A DNA stretch of 64,000 nt. It comes from Pseudomonas sp. LS1212 (GTDB taxonomy: Bacteria > Pseudomonadota > Gammaproteobacteria > Pseudomonadales > Pseudomonadaceae). Every line of letters begins with the position of its first letter. Within the stretch, counting starts at the first letter, position 1. The translations under genes were made by a program, and so were the position numbers. Below are positions 42,655 to 51,318 of this stretch, one piece after another. Location: NCBI RefSeq assembly GCF_024741815.1, contig NZ_CP102951.1:2433001-2497000 (forward strand), given 5' to 3'. Below the pieces are notes generated by a model. It was given only the letters and a program-made list of their open reading frames with translations, was not told where the DNA came from and searched no databases.

Positions 42655-43680
42655 TCACTTGACCAGCCATTCGTTCCACCGTGTCGCGATAGCCGGGCCA
42701 TTTTTAGCCCAGTATGCGAAGTCTAGAGTGATCTGGTCCTTTGCGTAGGCAGTCGGCAGGTTCGGTGCGAGCTCTTCTTTGAGCAGGCTGACGCTGTCGA
42801 GGTTGACTGGCGCGTAGGCGGTCTGGTTGGCGAAGTCGGCCTGGCCCTTGGCCGAACTGGAGTTGGCCAGGAAGCGCATGGCGGCGTCCTTGTTCTTCGA
42901 GCCTTTGGGAATGACCAGCACATCGGCCATGACCAGGTTCTGCTTCCAGCTCACGCCCACTGGCGCGCCATCCTGTTGCAGGGCATAGACCCGGCCATTC
43001 CAGAACTGGCCAAGGCTCGCTTCACCTGAAGCGAGCAATTGCTGCGACTGGGCGCCGCCGCCCCACCAGACGATGTCTTTCTTGATGGTGTCGAGCTTCT
43101 TGAAGGCGCGGTCCAGGTCCAGCGGGTAGAGCTTGTCGGCCGCTACGCCGTCGGCCAGCAGGGCCAGTTCCAGTACGCCAGGGCTTGGCCATTTGTAGAG
43201 GGCGCGTTTGCCGGGATAGGTCTTGGTGTCGAACAGCGCGGTCCAGTCCTGAGGCTTGCCGGCGCCCAGCTTGCTTTCGTTGTAGCCGAGCACGAAGGAG
43301 AAGTAGAAGGAGCCGACACCGTGATCGGTCACGAAACGCGGGTCGATGCGGTCGCGCTTGATCACGTTGAAGTCCAGCGGCTCGAGCAGGCCTTCGCTGG
43401 CCGCGCGCAGGGCGAAGTCGGCTTCGACGTCGACCACGTCCCATTGCACATTGCCGCTTTCGACCATGGCCTTGAGCTTGCCGTAGTCGGTAGGGCCGTC
43501 CTGGACCACTTTGATGCCCGTTTCTTTGCTGAATGGTTCGGCCCAGGCCTGCTTTTGCGCGTCCTGGGTCGTGCCGCCCCAGCTGACGAAGCTCATGCTT
43601 TCGGCTGCCAGCGTAGCGTTGCAGGTTACGGCGAGCAGGCCGGCTGCCAGCAGCGCGGTTGCACGTTTTTTGAACACCAT
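42655..43680 (-). CDS. ABC transporter substrate-binding protein (PotD/PotF-like)
   Basis: 341 aa with a signal peptide (LLAAGLLAVTCNATLAAES). The mature protein has the family pattern MSFVSWGGTTQDAQKQAW, EPFSKETGIKVVQDGPTDYG, WDVVDVEADFAL and FVLGYNESKLGAGKPQDW. It captures a small organic cation or related ligand in the periplasm; a polyamine is likely but not proven. First gene of the importer operon. Confidence 0.92.
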   Translation of the reverse strand: MVFKKRATALLAAGLLAVTCNATLAAESMSFVSWGGTTQDAQKQAWAEPFSKETGIKVVQDGPTDYGKLKAMVESGNVQWDVVDVEADFALRAASEGLLEPLDFNVIKRDRIDPRFVTDHGVGSFYFSFVLGYNESKLGAGKPQDWTALFDTKTYPGKRALYKWPSPGVLELALLADGVAADKLYPLDLDRAFKKLDTIKKDIVWWGGGAQSQQLLASGEASLGQFWNGRVYALQQDGAPVGVSWKQNLVMADVLVIPKGSKNKDAAMRFLANSSSAKGQADFANQTAYAPVNLDSVSLLKEELAPNLPTAYAKDQITLDFAYWAKNGPAIATRWNEWLVK

Positions 43681-43919
43681 GGGTACGCCCTCATTTTGTT
43701 GTTGTGTTTTGAGCGGGCTGTAGATGCCCGCCTAACGGGAGCAGCAGGTCTTTCGGGCCCTGGTTCAGGGCGAACGACTATTCGGTCTACGGGATATCAT
43801 ATTATGGTATTCCAAACTTTTAGCAAGAGGTTGCTTCTACCGGTCATCCGCAGAGCTGCCCGGACATGCCTTGCGCAGTCGCTATAGTTAGAAGGCAGTG
43901 AAGCGAAAGGATTAAAAAA
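43681..43919. promoter_or_regulatory. Divergent promoter region of the polyamine-type importer
   Basis: This 239-bp gap holds the importer promoter. An AT-rich stretch GATATCATATTATGGTATTC (43790-43810) has imperfect dyad symmetry and could be a -10 region or repressor site. No other gene-like signal is visible. Confidence 0.4.
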
Positions 43920-44108
43920 ATGGCGTTGATCAGTCGTGAAGTGTGGTGGCTTGAGCCGCCCAAGCCGGGCCAGGCTGAAGCGGACCTCCATTGGGGGTTC
44001 CTGGAAATCTATTCCGACAGGCCGCCGGTGTTTGTCGATGAGCGCCCGACGGAGGAGCAGATGAAGGCGCGCAAGAGCTGCCGGAATTTTCCCAAGGCCG
44101 ACGACTGA
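43920..44108 (+). CDS. Small conserved-looking hypothetical protein
   Basis: 62 aa from ATG 43920, with AAAGGA 8 nt upstream. It is Trp/Pro-rich and acidic (MALISREVWWLEPPKPGQAE, DLHWGFLEIYSDRPPVFVDE), with no signal peptide or membrane segment. The composition is unlike a random high-GC frame and the start is well placed, but I do not recognise a family. It is the last gene before the accessory island. Confidence 0.55.
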   Translation: MALISREVWWLEPPKPGQAEADLHWGFLEIYSDRPPVFVDERPTEEQMKARKSCRNFPKADD

Positions 44109-44115
44109 CCCTTCT

Positions 44116-44190
44116 TGTGTATTCCAGTGATGCTGACGCCCAATTCCAGCGATTGTGAGTCACCCATCGCCGATGATTCTGAGCCACTCG
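44116..44190 (-). repeat. IS-end-like sequence bounding the island, left copy
   Basis: Read on the minus strand it contains TGGCTCAGAATCATCGGCG, then TCACAATCGCTGGAAT, and runs outward to GGAATACACA at 44116. The same blocks recur in opposite orientation at 47869-47912. The repeated TTCCAG/CTGGAA motifs and terminal TGTGTATTCC recall ends of IS21-type elements in Pseudomonas, but no transposase gene is present. The rest of the gap to 44405 has no convincing gene. Confidence 0.5.
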
Positions 44191-44405
44191 TGCAGCCAGC
44201 GCTGCTGAGCGTCTGAACATTGCGTAGTCCATTTCCCAAATGCATGGCAGCGGGGTGCCCTTGTGGCGTTTTCTCTGCACACTGGCCGCCCACGATTCAA
44301 GAGCTTTCATCGTTACTACCACGACGGCCCTTGATTCATGTCCGTATGAGGGGCCTTTCCAGTGGTGGAGGCGTCTCATTGCCGCATACAGGGATTGCAT
44401 GCCAA

Positions 44406-46706
44406 ATGAACTTCGAAAACATGAACGAAGCCGAAACGCCGGTGGCCGAAAGTCAGATCAGCAAACAGGGCTGCACAGTCGTTGCGTATCATGAGTCAGT
44501 GCAGTGCTACTTTCGTCCGGGAACGGAAGAACTGGTCTTCATTGCCGACTGCCAGGCGGGTGAGTTTGAAACACACTGGCGCGACATGATGATACGCATG
44601 GACGAGTTCCATCAGGCCAAGGCCAACTACTCCAGTGTTTTGGAACACTATGCCCGTGCCGCAGCCGAGGCCGCACTTTCGCCCCCCGACGCGGAAAACC
44701 ACCACAAGGCCGTGACAACGGCAGAGAGTGAACTGGAGAAAACAAGAGCGGCGCTACACAGCAAGCTGGGTGATTTTTCGCAGCAAGGGATGAGTTATGA
44801 CGAGGTGGTCGAGCTTATTCCAGTCGTGGGGCAGGCAAAAGCCAAACGCGGGAGTAAGCCGACCCGCTATGCATATGTCAAAAAAGGCTATTTCAGTAAA
44901 AGCCAGGACGGCAGAAAGCTGCACACGGTCTCCTTGAAAGGCAGCGACAAGAAAGGTGGCGGGAAAAGCATCTACAGCAAGGACAAAAACGGCCGAACCC
45001 GAATCGATACGCAAAAACTGGCCGAACAACTTACAGACCTGAAATGGCCAACCTTAAAGCTTGAACTGAAAGATGTCCTCCAATGGACCGGCTCGGATTT
45101 CGATCTGGACGAGCTGAAAAAGGATTGCGTCCTGTTCGAGTGGGCAGAAAAGTGGAATGACAGCTTGTACGGCAAGACCGAGTTGGGCGCCAACGTAGAC
45201 GTTTCCGGCGCTGCGCAGTTCATGCGTTTCGTGTCCAATGTCGGGGCCAGTGCGGAGTTCGACCCAAACAAGGGCCAGGCCTCCTTCAAGGGCGAAGCCA
45301 AGGCCAACCTGTCCCTGGCCTCTGCGACAGTCAACCTGACTGGCTACATACCGGACCGTCTCGGTTGGTCGTTGTCCTACACCAACACCAAAGGCCATGT
45401 CTTCGACATGGGCATGCTACGCCTGTTCGTGGCACCCGAGTTGAGCGGTTTCATCGGTGCCTCGGTGCTGATCGAAGGGCAACTGCAAGTGGTGCTGAAA
45501 GGCGACCAGCAAATGCTGGCAGGCCAGTCGGGCGGCCGATTGCCGCGCTTCAGGGAAAGGAGAACCCGAGGGGCAGTCTTCCACCAGCAGATGGCCGCTG
45601 AGGACGAAGGCTTGAGGCTCTCCGGCGAAGCCTTTGCCGGCGCACGGGCGGAGGGCAGCTTCAAGGGCGGGTTGCAATGGCTGAAACCCGCCCCGCCGGT
45701 GGATCCCAATGCCAGCTTGGCCGGCATATTGAAATCCAGCGGTGAATTTACCGAGTTTTGCAGTATCGGCGGCAATATTGCCGGGCTGGCCGGTGCTGGG
45801 GCAGGCGGCAAGTTTCATTGCACTTTTATCAATGGCAAGTTCTGCTTTCATGTGGCTGCCAGCCTGTGTTGGGGCGTTGGGGCCAAGAGTGGTGTTATCT
45901 GTGAAGTGGGTACGAATACGATTGTCGAGTTTGGTGCTTGGTTGATCTATCAGCTGTATCGGTTGGATTACAGTTTTTTTGATATGGTGGAAAAAGGGAA
46001 CTTTGAGGTTTACAGTCAGTATTGTGTCATGCAGGTAGAAAGTATAGGAAGTGATATCTATGAGGGCTTCCGAGGGTTAGAGACAAATGTTAAGTCTGTT
46101 GCTATTGAATTTAGTAAATTCATAAAAGATGTTGCGGATGAAAACAAAAAGAGTCTTGAGGCCTCGAGACGGCGCAATCAACTGGCCGAAAATATCAACG
46201 CTCTCCCAGAGAGACTGTTGCGGCACACCCCCGAGGCCAAGGGGATACTACTTTATCTGCTCACACGCCATGGAACCTGGGACCTCTTGGATCCCGGAAA
46301 CCGTGGTAACGGTCTGATTCCGGACATCTACCAGCAGCGTAAGGAAGCGGTCATGTGGGTGCTCAAAAGCATCCAGACCCGTGCCGAATGGCGCAAGGTG
46401 CTCTGTCGCATGACCCCGGATGGCGTCAGCATGTCCCAGGACGACAACGAGTTCGCCGTTGCCGAGCAGCAGGAAAAATATCTGGTGAGTTTCTTGCAGC
46501 TGGGCTTCAACCGCGATCAGGAGTTGTACAAGGAAAAGAGCGAACTGGCGGTTATTTATGATCGTTTGAAAACAGAAGTCGCTTGGGGGTACGCCCTGAC
46601 CATGAATGATACTTTTTATTACCAGCTCAACACCGGCTCTAACACTCATTATCCGCAGCGCTGCAACTTCGGACCGTGTAATGCGGAATCACGCCATTTG
46701 GCGTAA
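44406..46706 (+). CDS. Large unrecognised protein, possible polymorphic toxin/secretion effector
   Basis: 766 aa if the ATG at 44406 (MNFENMNEAETPVAES) is used; the frame is open to 44220. I do not recognise the family with certainty. Seen: a helical, charged region (residues 60-120), a Lys/Gly-rich stretch (YFSKSQDGRKLHTVSLKGSD), beta-rich middle segments (GANVDVSGAAQFMRFVSNVG, AKANLSLASATVNLTGYIPD), a Gly-rich hydrophobic part (GGNIAGLAGAGAGGKFHCTF) and a mostly helical C-terminus. DNA from about 45.9 to 46.2 kb is clearly AT-richer than the rest, suggesting a swapped C-terminal module. It is paired with a SUMF1-like lipoprotein 14 bp downstream, an arrangement seen for toxin/immunity pairs. 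Confidence 0.6.
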   Translation: MNFENMNEAETPVAESQISKQGCTVVAYHESVQCYFRPGTEELVFIADCQAGEFETHWRDMMIRMDEFHQAKANYSSVLEHYARAAAEAALSPPDAENHHKAVTTAESELEKTRAALHSKLGDFSQQGMSYDEVVELIPVVGQAKAKRGSKPTRYAYVKKGYFSKSQDGRKLHTVSLKGSDKKGGGKSIYSKDKNGRTRIDTQKLAEQLTDLKWPTLKLELKDVLQWTGSDFDLDELKKDCVLFEWAEKWNDSLYGKTELGANVDVSGAAQFMRFVSNVGASAEFDPNKGQASFKGEAKANLSLASATVNLTGYIPDRLGWSLSYTNTKGHVFDMGMLRLFVAPELSGFIGASVLIEGQLQVVLKGDQQMLAGQSGGRLPRFRERRTRGAVFHQQMAAEDEGLRLSGEAFAGARAEGSFKGGLQWLKPAPPVDPNASLAGILKSSGEFTEFCSIGGNIAGLAGAGAGGKFHCTFINGKFCFHVAASLCWGVGAKSGVICEVGTNTIVEFGAWLIYQLYRLDYSFFDMVEKGNFEVYSQYCVMQVESIGSDIYEGFRGLETNVKSVAIEFSKFIKDVADENKKSLEASRRRNQLAENINALPERLLRHTPEAKGILLYLLTRHGTWDLLDPGNRGNGLIPDIYQQRKEAVMWVLKSIQTRAEWRKVLCRMTPDGVSMSQDDNEFAVAEQQEKYLVSFLQLGFNRDQELYKEKSELAVIYDRLKTEVAWGYALTMNDTFYYQLNTGSNTHYPQRCNFGPCNAESRHLA

Positions 46707-46720
46707 AGGCAGGAGTTTTC

Positions 46721-47743
46721 ATGGATACAATAAAACCGACTGTAAGCCTGTTGTTTATCTTGACCTTGATTGGTTGTGATCAGGTAGGCAAGTCAGTGAG
46801 CAATTCCGAAGTCAGGGTTTCCTCGCAGGAGCTGCAACAGTTTATTCAGAAAATTAAAAGCAATCTGGTTTTTGTCGAGGGTGGCGATTTTCTGATGGGG
46901 GATTATGGCTCGCAGTATGGCCCAGAAAAACTGCCATACGACGGCGATAGGGATAGTAAGCCACTACACAAAGTTGAGCTCAGCAGTTACTCCATTGACA
47001 GGTACAAGATCACTAATAAGGACTTTCAATTTTACCTTAAATATAACGGATTGCAGTTAAGGGTTGTGGACGAAGGGAATCAAGATGACTGGAAAAATAT
47101 CAATGATGCACCGAACATACCTGCCCATTTGGACTGGTACGAGGCAGACCAATATTGCAGTTGGTTGGCGCAGATCAGCGATCTGCCATTTTCCCTGCCG
47201 ACAGAAGCTCAGTGGGAGTATGCCGCACGCAGCCGTGGACAATTTTTGATGGTGGCCACCGATGACGGCACCTACAAGACTGATCACCGTCCTGTGACAG
47301 AGCAAGATGGTCCTCGAGGCATAAATATTTCCACCTCTTGGGATCGGGAAGCTTACGCCAAGCAGATGGGGTGGAAGACACGTTCCTTGACGCCCTTGCC
47401 CGTGGACAGGTTCCCGCCTAATCCGCTGGGACTATATGCCATGTCCGACAATGGTCAGGAGTGGGTCAAGGACTGGTATGACCCAGACTATTACCAAAAC
47501 TCCCCGGTCAAGGACCCTCAAGGCCCGGACTCACCCGTGTTTAGGGGACCCGCATCCAATAACAAATACGCCAAGGTCTTACGCGGAGTGAGTTATGCCG
47601 ACCCACAGTGGGGGGGCGGCGTAAATGTGCAGCGTAGTTACAGAAATCCAGATGGGCATTTCTACAGCGTTGTGAATAAAGAAGAGTTGTTATCAATTGC
47701 TGATAAAACAGCCCGCTGCGTAGTAAACGACCCCAAGCTATGA
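46721..47743 (+). CDS. SUMF1/formylglycine-generating-enzyme-like lipoprotein
   Basis: 340 aa. The lipobox LTLIGCDQ directs acylation at Cys 19. The body is an FGE-sulfatase fold: FVEGGDFLMGDYGSQYGPEK, HKVELSSYSIDRYKITNKDF, DWYEADQYCSWLAQ, LPTEAQWEYAARSRG, GLYAMSDNGQEWVKDWYDPD and VLRGVSYADP. The twin catalytic/copper cysteines of true FGE are not obvious, so it may be a non-enzymatic binding version. It lies in the envelope next to the 766-aa protein and may act as its immunity or accessory factor. GC is below that of the neighbouring core genes. Confidence 0.8.
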   Translation: MDTIKPTVSLLFILTLIGCDQVGKSVSNSEVRVSSQELQQFIQKIKSNLVFVEGGDFLMGDYGSQYGPEKLPYDGDRDSKPLHKVELSSYSIDRYKITNKDFQFYLKYNGLQLRVVDEGNQDDWKNINDAPNIPAHLDWYEADQYCSWLAQISDLPFSLPTEAQWEYAARSRGQFLMVATDDGTYKTDHRPVTEQDGPRGINISTSWDREAYAKQMGWKTRSLTPLPVDRFPPNPLGLYAMSDNGQEWVKDWYDPDYYQNSPVKDPQGPDSPVFRGPASNNKYAKVLRGVSYADPQWGGGVNVQRSYRNPDGHFYSVVNKEELLSIADKTARCVVNDPKL

Positions 47744-47808
47744 ATTGATAAACGTGAGAATAAAACAATGTCCCAAGGGACAGGTGTTCCCATGCCAATA
47801 ATAAAAAA

Positions 47809-47862
47809 CCGGAAAAACTACCTTGCTATCGCGATCAGGACAGTAAGCCACTGAATAAGGTC
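47809..47862 (+). pseudogene. Short remnant of a second SUMF1-like gene
   Basis: The frame reads PEKLPCYRDQDSKPLNKV, which aligns with PEKLPYDGDRDSKPLHKV of the preceding SUMF1-like protein; the DNA also aligns over about 54 bp without gaps. Upstream and downstream similarity stops. It is a leftover of a tandem duplicate, probably removed by the event that brought in the IS-end-like sequence 7 bp further on. Confidence 0.6.
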
Positions 47863-47868
47863 AGGGCT

Positions 47869-47912
47869 GGCTCAGAATCATCAGCGCGGAGGATCACAAT
47901 CACTGGAGCGAG
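47869..47912 (+). repeat. IS-end-like sequence bounding the island, right copy
   Basis: TGGCTCAGAATCATCAGCG then TCACAATCACTGGA matches the left copy (44116-44190, minus strand) with two substitutions in the blocks and a 2-bp shorter spacer. The two copies point outward from the island. The match ends at 47912; the remaining 340 bp to the next gene show no coding signal apart from the promoter-like site at 48132. Confidence 0.5.
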
Positions 47913-48131
47913 GGGCTCGTAACCTATGGAACAAGTCGTTCATTTCCACAGATATGCCGTATAGAACCAGCAGCGTCCACACTTCTCACATGTTGTTACC
48001 TCACACCCCAATCGGGGGCAAAACCTGCTTCGGTAACAGTCTGGCGGGCTACCCCAGCCCTTGCGTTCAACTGCCTGTCAGGCCCGACCCAGTGCGCTTC
48101 GCGCGCTTTTCCAAACGCTCGATCGGCAAAT

Positions 48132-48147
48132 TGGCCGGTTGATTGCA
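48132..48147 (+). promoter_or_regulatory. Candidate sigma-54 promoter of the basic amino-acid importer
   Basis: TGGCCGGTTGATTGCA has both invariant dinucleotides at the correct 12-bp spacing and a full TTGCA, but CG replaces AC in the -24 part. It lies 105 nt upstream of the binding-protein start. Amino-acid importers in Pseudomonas are often nitrogen/sigma-54 controlled. Confidence 0.45.
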
Positions 48148-48252
48148 TATGCTTGTCTGTACAAGTATCTGCGTGTGCGTAGGACCTTGCGTCACGCAGT
48201 ACGAGTACTCACGCGCCACAAGCGCCCATGTTGGTCTTCAGGGAAAAAAACA

Positions 48253-49035
48253 ATGAAAAAAGCTTTTCTGACCCTTTCTGCTCTGGCTTTGTGTGTGGCT
48301 GCCGGTTCTGCGCTGGCCAAGGAATACAAGGAGTTGCGCTTTGGCGTCGATCCGTCTTACGCACCGTTCGAGTCCAAGGCCGCCGATGGCAGCCTGGTGG
48401 GCTTCGATATCGACCTGGGCAATGCGATCTGCGCTGAACTGAAGGTCAAGTGCAAATGGGTCGAAAGTGATTTCGATGGCATGATTCCGGGCCTCAAGGC
48501 CAACAAGTTCGACGGTGTGATCTCGTCCATGACGGTCACGCCGGCGCGCGAGAAAGTCATCGACTTCTCCAGTGAGCTGTTCTCGGGCCCCACCTCTTTC
48601 GTGTTCAAGAAAGGCGCCGGCCTGAGCGAAGATATTGCGTCGCTCAAGGGCAAGAAAGTCGGCTACGAGCAAGGCACCATCCAGGAAGCCTACGCCAAGG
48701 CCGTTCTGAACAAGGCCGGGGTCCAGACCCAGGCCTACCAGAACCAGGATCAGGTCTACGCCGACCTGATCTCCGGCCGCCTCGATGCCTCGATCCAGGA
48801 CATGCTGCAAGCGGAACTGGGTTTCCTGAAGTCGCCACAAGGTGCCGACTTTGAAGTCAGCAAGCCGGTCGACAGTGAGCTGCTGCCATCGAAAACCGCA
48901 GTGGGTATCAACAAAGGCAACCAGGAGCTCAAGGCGCTTCTGGATAAAGGCATCAAGGCACTGCACGACAATGGCACCTACGCTGCCGTCCAGCAAAAGC
49001 ACTTTGGTGACCTGAACCTCCACAGCGGCCAATAA
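48253..49035 (+). CDS. ABC transporter substrate-binding protein, lysine/arginine/ornithine/histidine type
   Basis: 260 aa with a signal peptide (AFLTLSALALCVAAGSALAK). It shows the HisJ/ArgT pattern: LRFGVDPSYAPFESKAADGS, LVGFDIDLGNAICAELKVKC, DFDGMIPGLKANKFDGVISS and REKVIDFSSEL. The paired Cys (CAELKVKC) is the usual disulfide of this family. It binds a basic amino acid or related compound in the periplasm and feeds the two permeases and ATPase that follow. Confidence 0.95.
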   Translation: MKKAFLTLSALALCVAAGSALAKEYKELRFGVDPSYAPFESKAADGSLVGFDIDLGNAICAELKVKCKWVESDFDGMIPGLKANKFDGVISSMTVTPAREKVIDFSSELFSGPTSFVFKKGAGLSEDIASLKGKKVGYEQGTIQEAYAKAVLNKAGVQTQAYQNQDQVYADLISGRLDASIQDMLQAELGFLKSPQGADFEVSKPVDSELLPSKTAVGINKGNQELKALLDKGIKALHDNGTYAAVQQKHFGDLNLHSGQ

Positions 49036-49042
49036 CGACCCT

Positions 49043-49068
49043 GCGCCCATCTGTCGATGGGCGCTTTT
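49043..49068 (+). terminator. Intra-operon terminator/attenuator after the binding-protein gene
   Basis: GCGCCCATC-TGTC-GATGGGCGC followed by TTTT, only 8 nt after the stop codon and 22 nt before the permease start. It should end part of the transcripts and so give more binding protein than permease. Confidence 0.8.
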
Positions 49069-49089
49069 CGATTGCCAAAGGGCTGCCCA

Positions 49090-49818
49090 ATGTTCGAACA
49101 CCTATTGCAGATTCTGGGGCTGTCAGGCTTCAGCCTGAAGGGCTTCGGCCCGCTGTTGCTGCAAGGCTCCTGGATGACCGTCAAATTATCGGTACTGTCG
49201 CTGTTGTTGAGCGTATTGCTCGGCTTGATCGGCGCAAGTGCCAAGCTTTCAAGATCGTCCCTGCTGCGCGTCCCTGCGCAGCTCTACACCACGCTGATCC
49301 GCGGGGTACCGGACCTGGTGTTGATGCTGCTGATTTTCTACAGCCTGCAAACCTGGCTGACCAGCCTCACCGAAGTGCTGGGCTGGGACTATATCGAGAT
49401 CGACCCGTTCAGCGCCGGGGTCATCACCCTGGGCTTTATCTACGGGGCGTATTTCACCGAGACCTTTCGCGGCGCCATCCTCGCCGTGCCGCGCGGGCAG
49501 ATGGAAGCCGCAACCGCCTACGGCCTGACCCGTGGCCAGCGTTTTCGCTTCGTGGTCTTCCCGCAAATGATGCGCTTCGCCCTGCCGGGCATCGGCAATA
49601 ACTGGATGGTGATCCTCAAGGCCACAGCGCTGGTTTCGATCATCGGCCTGGCCGATCTGGTCAAGGTGGCCCAGGATGCCGGCAAAAGCTCCTATCAACT
49701 GTTTTTCTTCCTGGTGCTCGCTGCCTTGATCTACCTGGTGATTACCACTGCTTCGAATTACGTCTTGCGCCGGCTGGAGATCTTCTACGCAGCAGGCACC
49801 CGGGAGGCGGTACGATGA
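49090..49818 (+). CDS. ABC transporter permease, HisQ-like
   Basis: 242 aa. Five or six membrane helices; His/Glu/Gln-type permease with GSWMTVKLSVLSLLLSVLLG, YTTLIRGVPDLVLMLLIFYS and the EAA loop ETFRGAILAVPRGQMEAATA. It forms the channel together with the next gene, whose start overlaps its stop by 4 bp (ATGA). Confidence 0.94.
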   Translation: MFEHLLQILGLSGFSLKGFGPLLLQGSWMTVKLSVLSLLLSVLLGLIGASAKLSRSSLLRVPAQLYTTLIRGVPDLVLMLLIFYSLQTWLTSLTEVLGWDYIEIDPFSAGVITLGFIYGAYFTETFRGAILAVPRGQMEAATAYGLTRGQRFRFVVFPQMMRFALPGIGNNWMVILKATALVSIIGLADLVKVAQDAGKSSYQLFFFLVLAALIYLVITTASNYVLRRLEIFYAAGTREAVR

Positions 49819-50525
49819 TCGAACTTCTGCAGGAATACTGGAAACCCTTCCTGTATCACGACGGCTATCACATCACCGGCCTGGCCATGACGCTGTGGCT
49901 GCTCAGCGCATCGCTGGTCATCGGCTTCGTGATGTCGATCCCGCTGTCGATTGCCCGGGTGTCATCCAATGCCTGGGTGCGCTGGCCGGTGCAGTTCTAC
50001 ACCTACCTGTTTCGCGGCACGCCTTTGTATATCCAGCTGCTGATCTGCTACACCGGGATCTACAGCCTCGCCGCGGTGCGCGCCCAGCCGCTGCTCGACG
50101 CCTTCTTTCGCGATGCGCTGAACTGCACCATCCTGGCCTTTGCCCTGAACACCTGCGCCTACACCACGGAAATCTTCGCCGGGGCCATTCGCAGCATGAA
50201 CCATGGTGAAGTCGAGGCGGCCAAGGCCTATGGCCTGCGCGGCTGGAAGCTCTATGCCTACATCATCATGCCGTCGGCCCTGCGCCGTTCGCTGCCGTTC
50301 TACAGCAACGAAGTGATCCTGATGCTGCACTCGACCACCGTGGCCTTTACCGCCACCGTGCCGGACATCCTCAAGGTCGCGCGCGATGCCAACTCGGCCA
50401 CTTTCCTGACCTTCCAGTCCTTTGGCATCGCCGCGGCGATCTACCTGGCGGTCACTTTTTCCCTGGTCGGTCTGTTCCGCCTGGCTGAGCGCCGTTGGCT
50501 GTCCTTCCTTGGCCCAGCCCACTAA
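49815..50525 (+). CDS. ABC transporter permease, HisM-like
   Basis: 236 aa. It contains GLAMTLWLLSASLVIGFVMS, YTYLFRGTPLYIQLLICYTG and the EAA loop EIFAGAIRSMNHGEVEAAKA. Partner of the HisQ-like permease for a basic amino acid. Conserved neighbour order: binding protein, HisQ, HisM, HisP. Confidence 0.94.
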   Translation: MIELLQEYWKPFLYHDGYHITGLAMTLWLLSASLVIGFVMSIPLSIARVSSNAWVRWPVQFYTYLFRGTPLYIQLLICYTGIYSLAAVRAQPLLDAFFRDALNCTILAFALNTCAYTTEIFAGAIRSMNHGEVEAAKAYGLRGWKLYAYIIMPSALRRSLPFYSNEVILMLHSTTVAFTATVPDILKVARDANSATFLTFQSFGIAAAIYLAVTFSLVGLFRLAERRWLSFLGPAH

Positions 50526-50540
50526 TTCAGGAACTTGCAC

Positions 50541-51305
50541 ATGTACAAACTGACCGTTGAAAACCTGCACAAGAGCTACGGTAGCCATGAAGTGCTCAAG
50601 GGCGTTTCGCTTAAAGCCAAGACTGGCGATGTGATCAGCCTGATCGGCGCCAGCGGCTCGGGCAAGAGCACCTTCCTGCGTTGCATCAATTTCCTCGAGA
50701 CCCCCAACGACGGCGCCATGAGCCTGGACAACCAGCCGATCCACATGGCTCACGACCGGCACGGCATGCGCGTGGCCGACGCCGATGAGTTGCAACGCCT
50801 GCGCACGCGCCTGGCGATGGTGTTCCAGCACTTCAACCTGTGGAGCCACATGACCGTGCTCGACAACATCACCATGGCCCCGCGCCGGGTGCTGGGTGTC
50901 AGCAAAAAGGATGCAGAGGAACGGGCCAGGCGTTATCTGGACAAGGTGGGGTTGCCGTCACGGGTCGCCGATCAGTACCCGGCGTTTCTCTCGGGCGGGC
51001 AACAACAGCGCGTCGCCATCGCCCGGGCCCTGACCATGGAGCCGGAGATCATGCTGTTCGACGAGCCGACCTCGGCCCTGGACCCGGAACTGGTGGGCGA
51101 AGTGCTCAAGGTCATCCAGGGGCTGGCCGAGGAAGGCCGCACCATGATCATGGTGACCCACGAAATGAGCTTTGCGCGCAAAGTGTCGAATCAGGTGCTG
51201 TTTCTGCATCAGGGGCGGGTCGAAGAGCAGGGCGCACCCGAGGACGTACTGGGCAATCCTAAAAGCGAGCGCCTGCAGCAATTTCTCAGTGGCAACCTGA
51301 AATAA
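50541..51305 (+). CDS. ABC transporter ATP-binding protein, HisP-like
   Basis: 254 aa from ATG 50541 (a TTG two codons earlier is possible). Walker A is SLIGASGSGKSTFLRCINFL, the signature LSGGQQQRVAIARALTMEPE, Walker B IMLFDEPTSALDPELVGEVL and the switch MVTHEMSFAR. Typical polar-amino-acid ATPase of the HisP/GlnQ group. Last gene of the operon; a perfect palindromic terminator follows 13 nt after the stop. Confidence 0.95.
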   Translation: MYKLTVENLHKSYGSHEVLKGVSLKAKTGDVISLIGASGSGKSTFLRCINFLETPNDGAMSLDNQPIHMAHDRHGMRVADADELQRLRTRLAMVFQHFNLWSHMTVLDNITMAPRRVLGVSKKDAEERARRYLDKVGLPSRVADQYPAFLSGGQQQRVAIARALTMEPEIMLFDEPTSALDPELVGEVLKVIQGLAEEGRTMIMVTHEMSFARKVSNQVLFLHQGRVEEQGAPEDVLGNPKSERLQQFLSGNLK

Positions 51306-51318
51306 GCCGGCGCAACCC

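Noticed and set aside
48061..48252. N-terminal extension of the basic amino-acid binding protein
   Set aside because: The extension is Arg/Leu-rich without a binding site, while the ATG at 48253 starts a perfect signal peptide.
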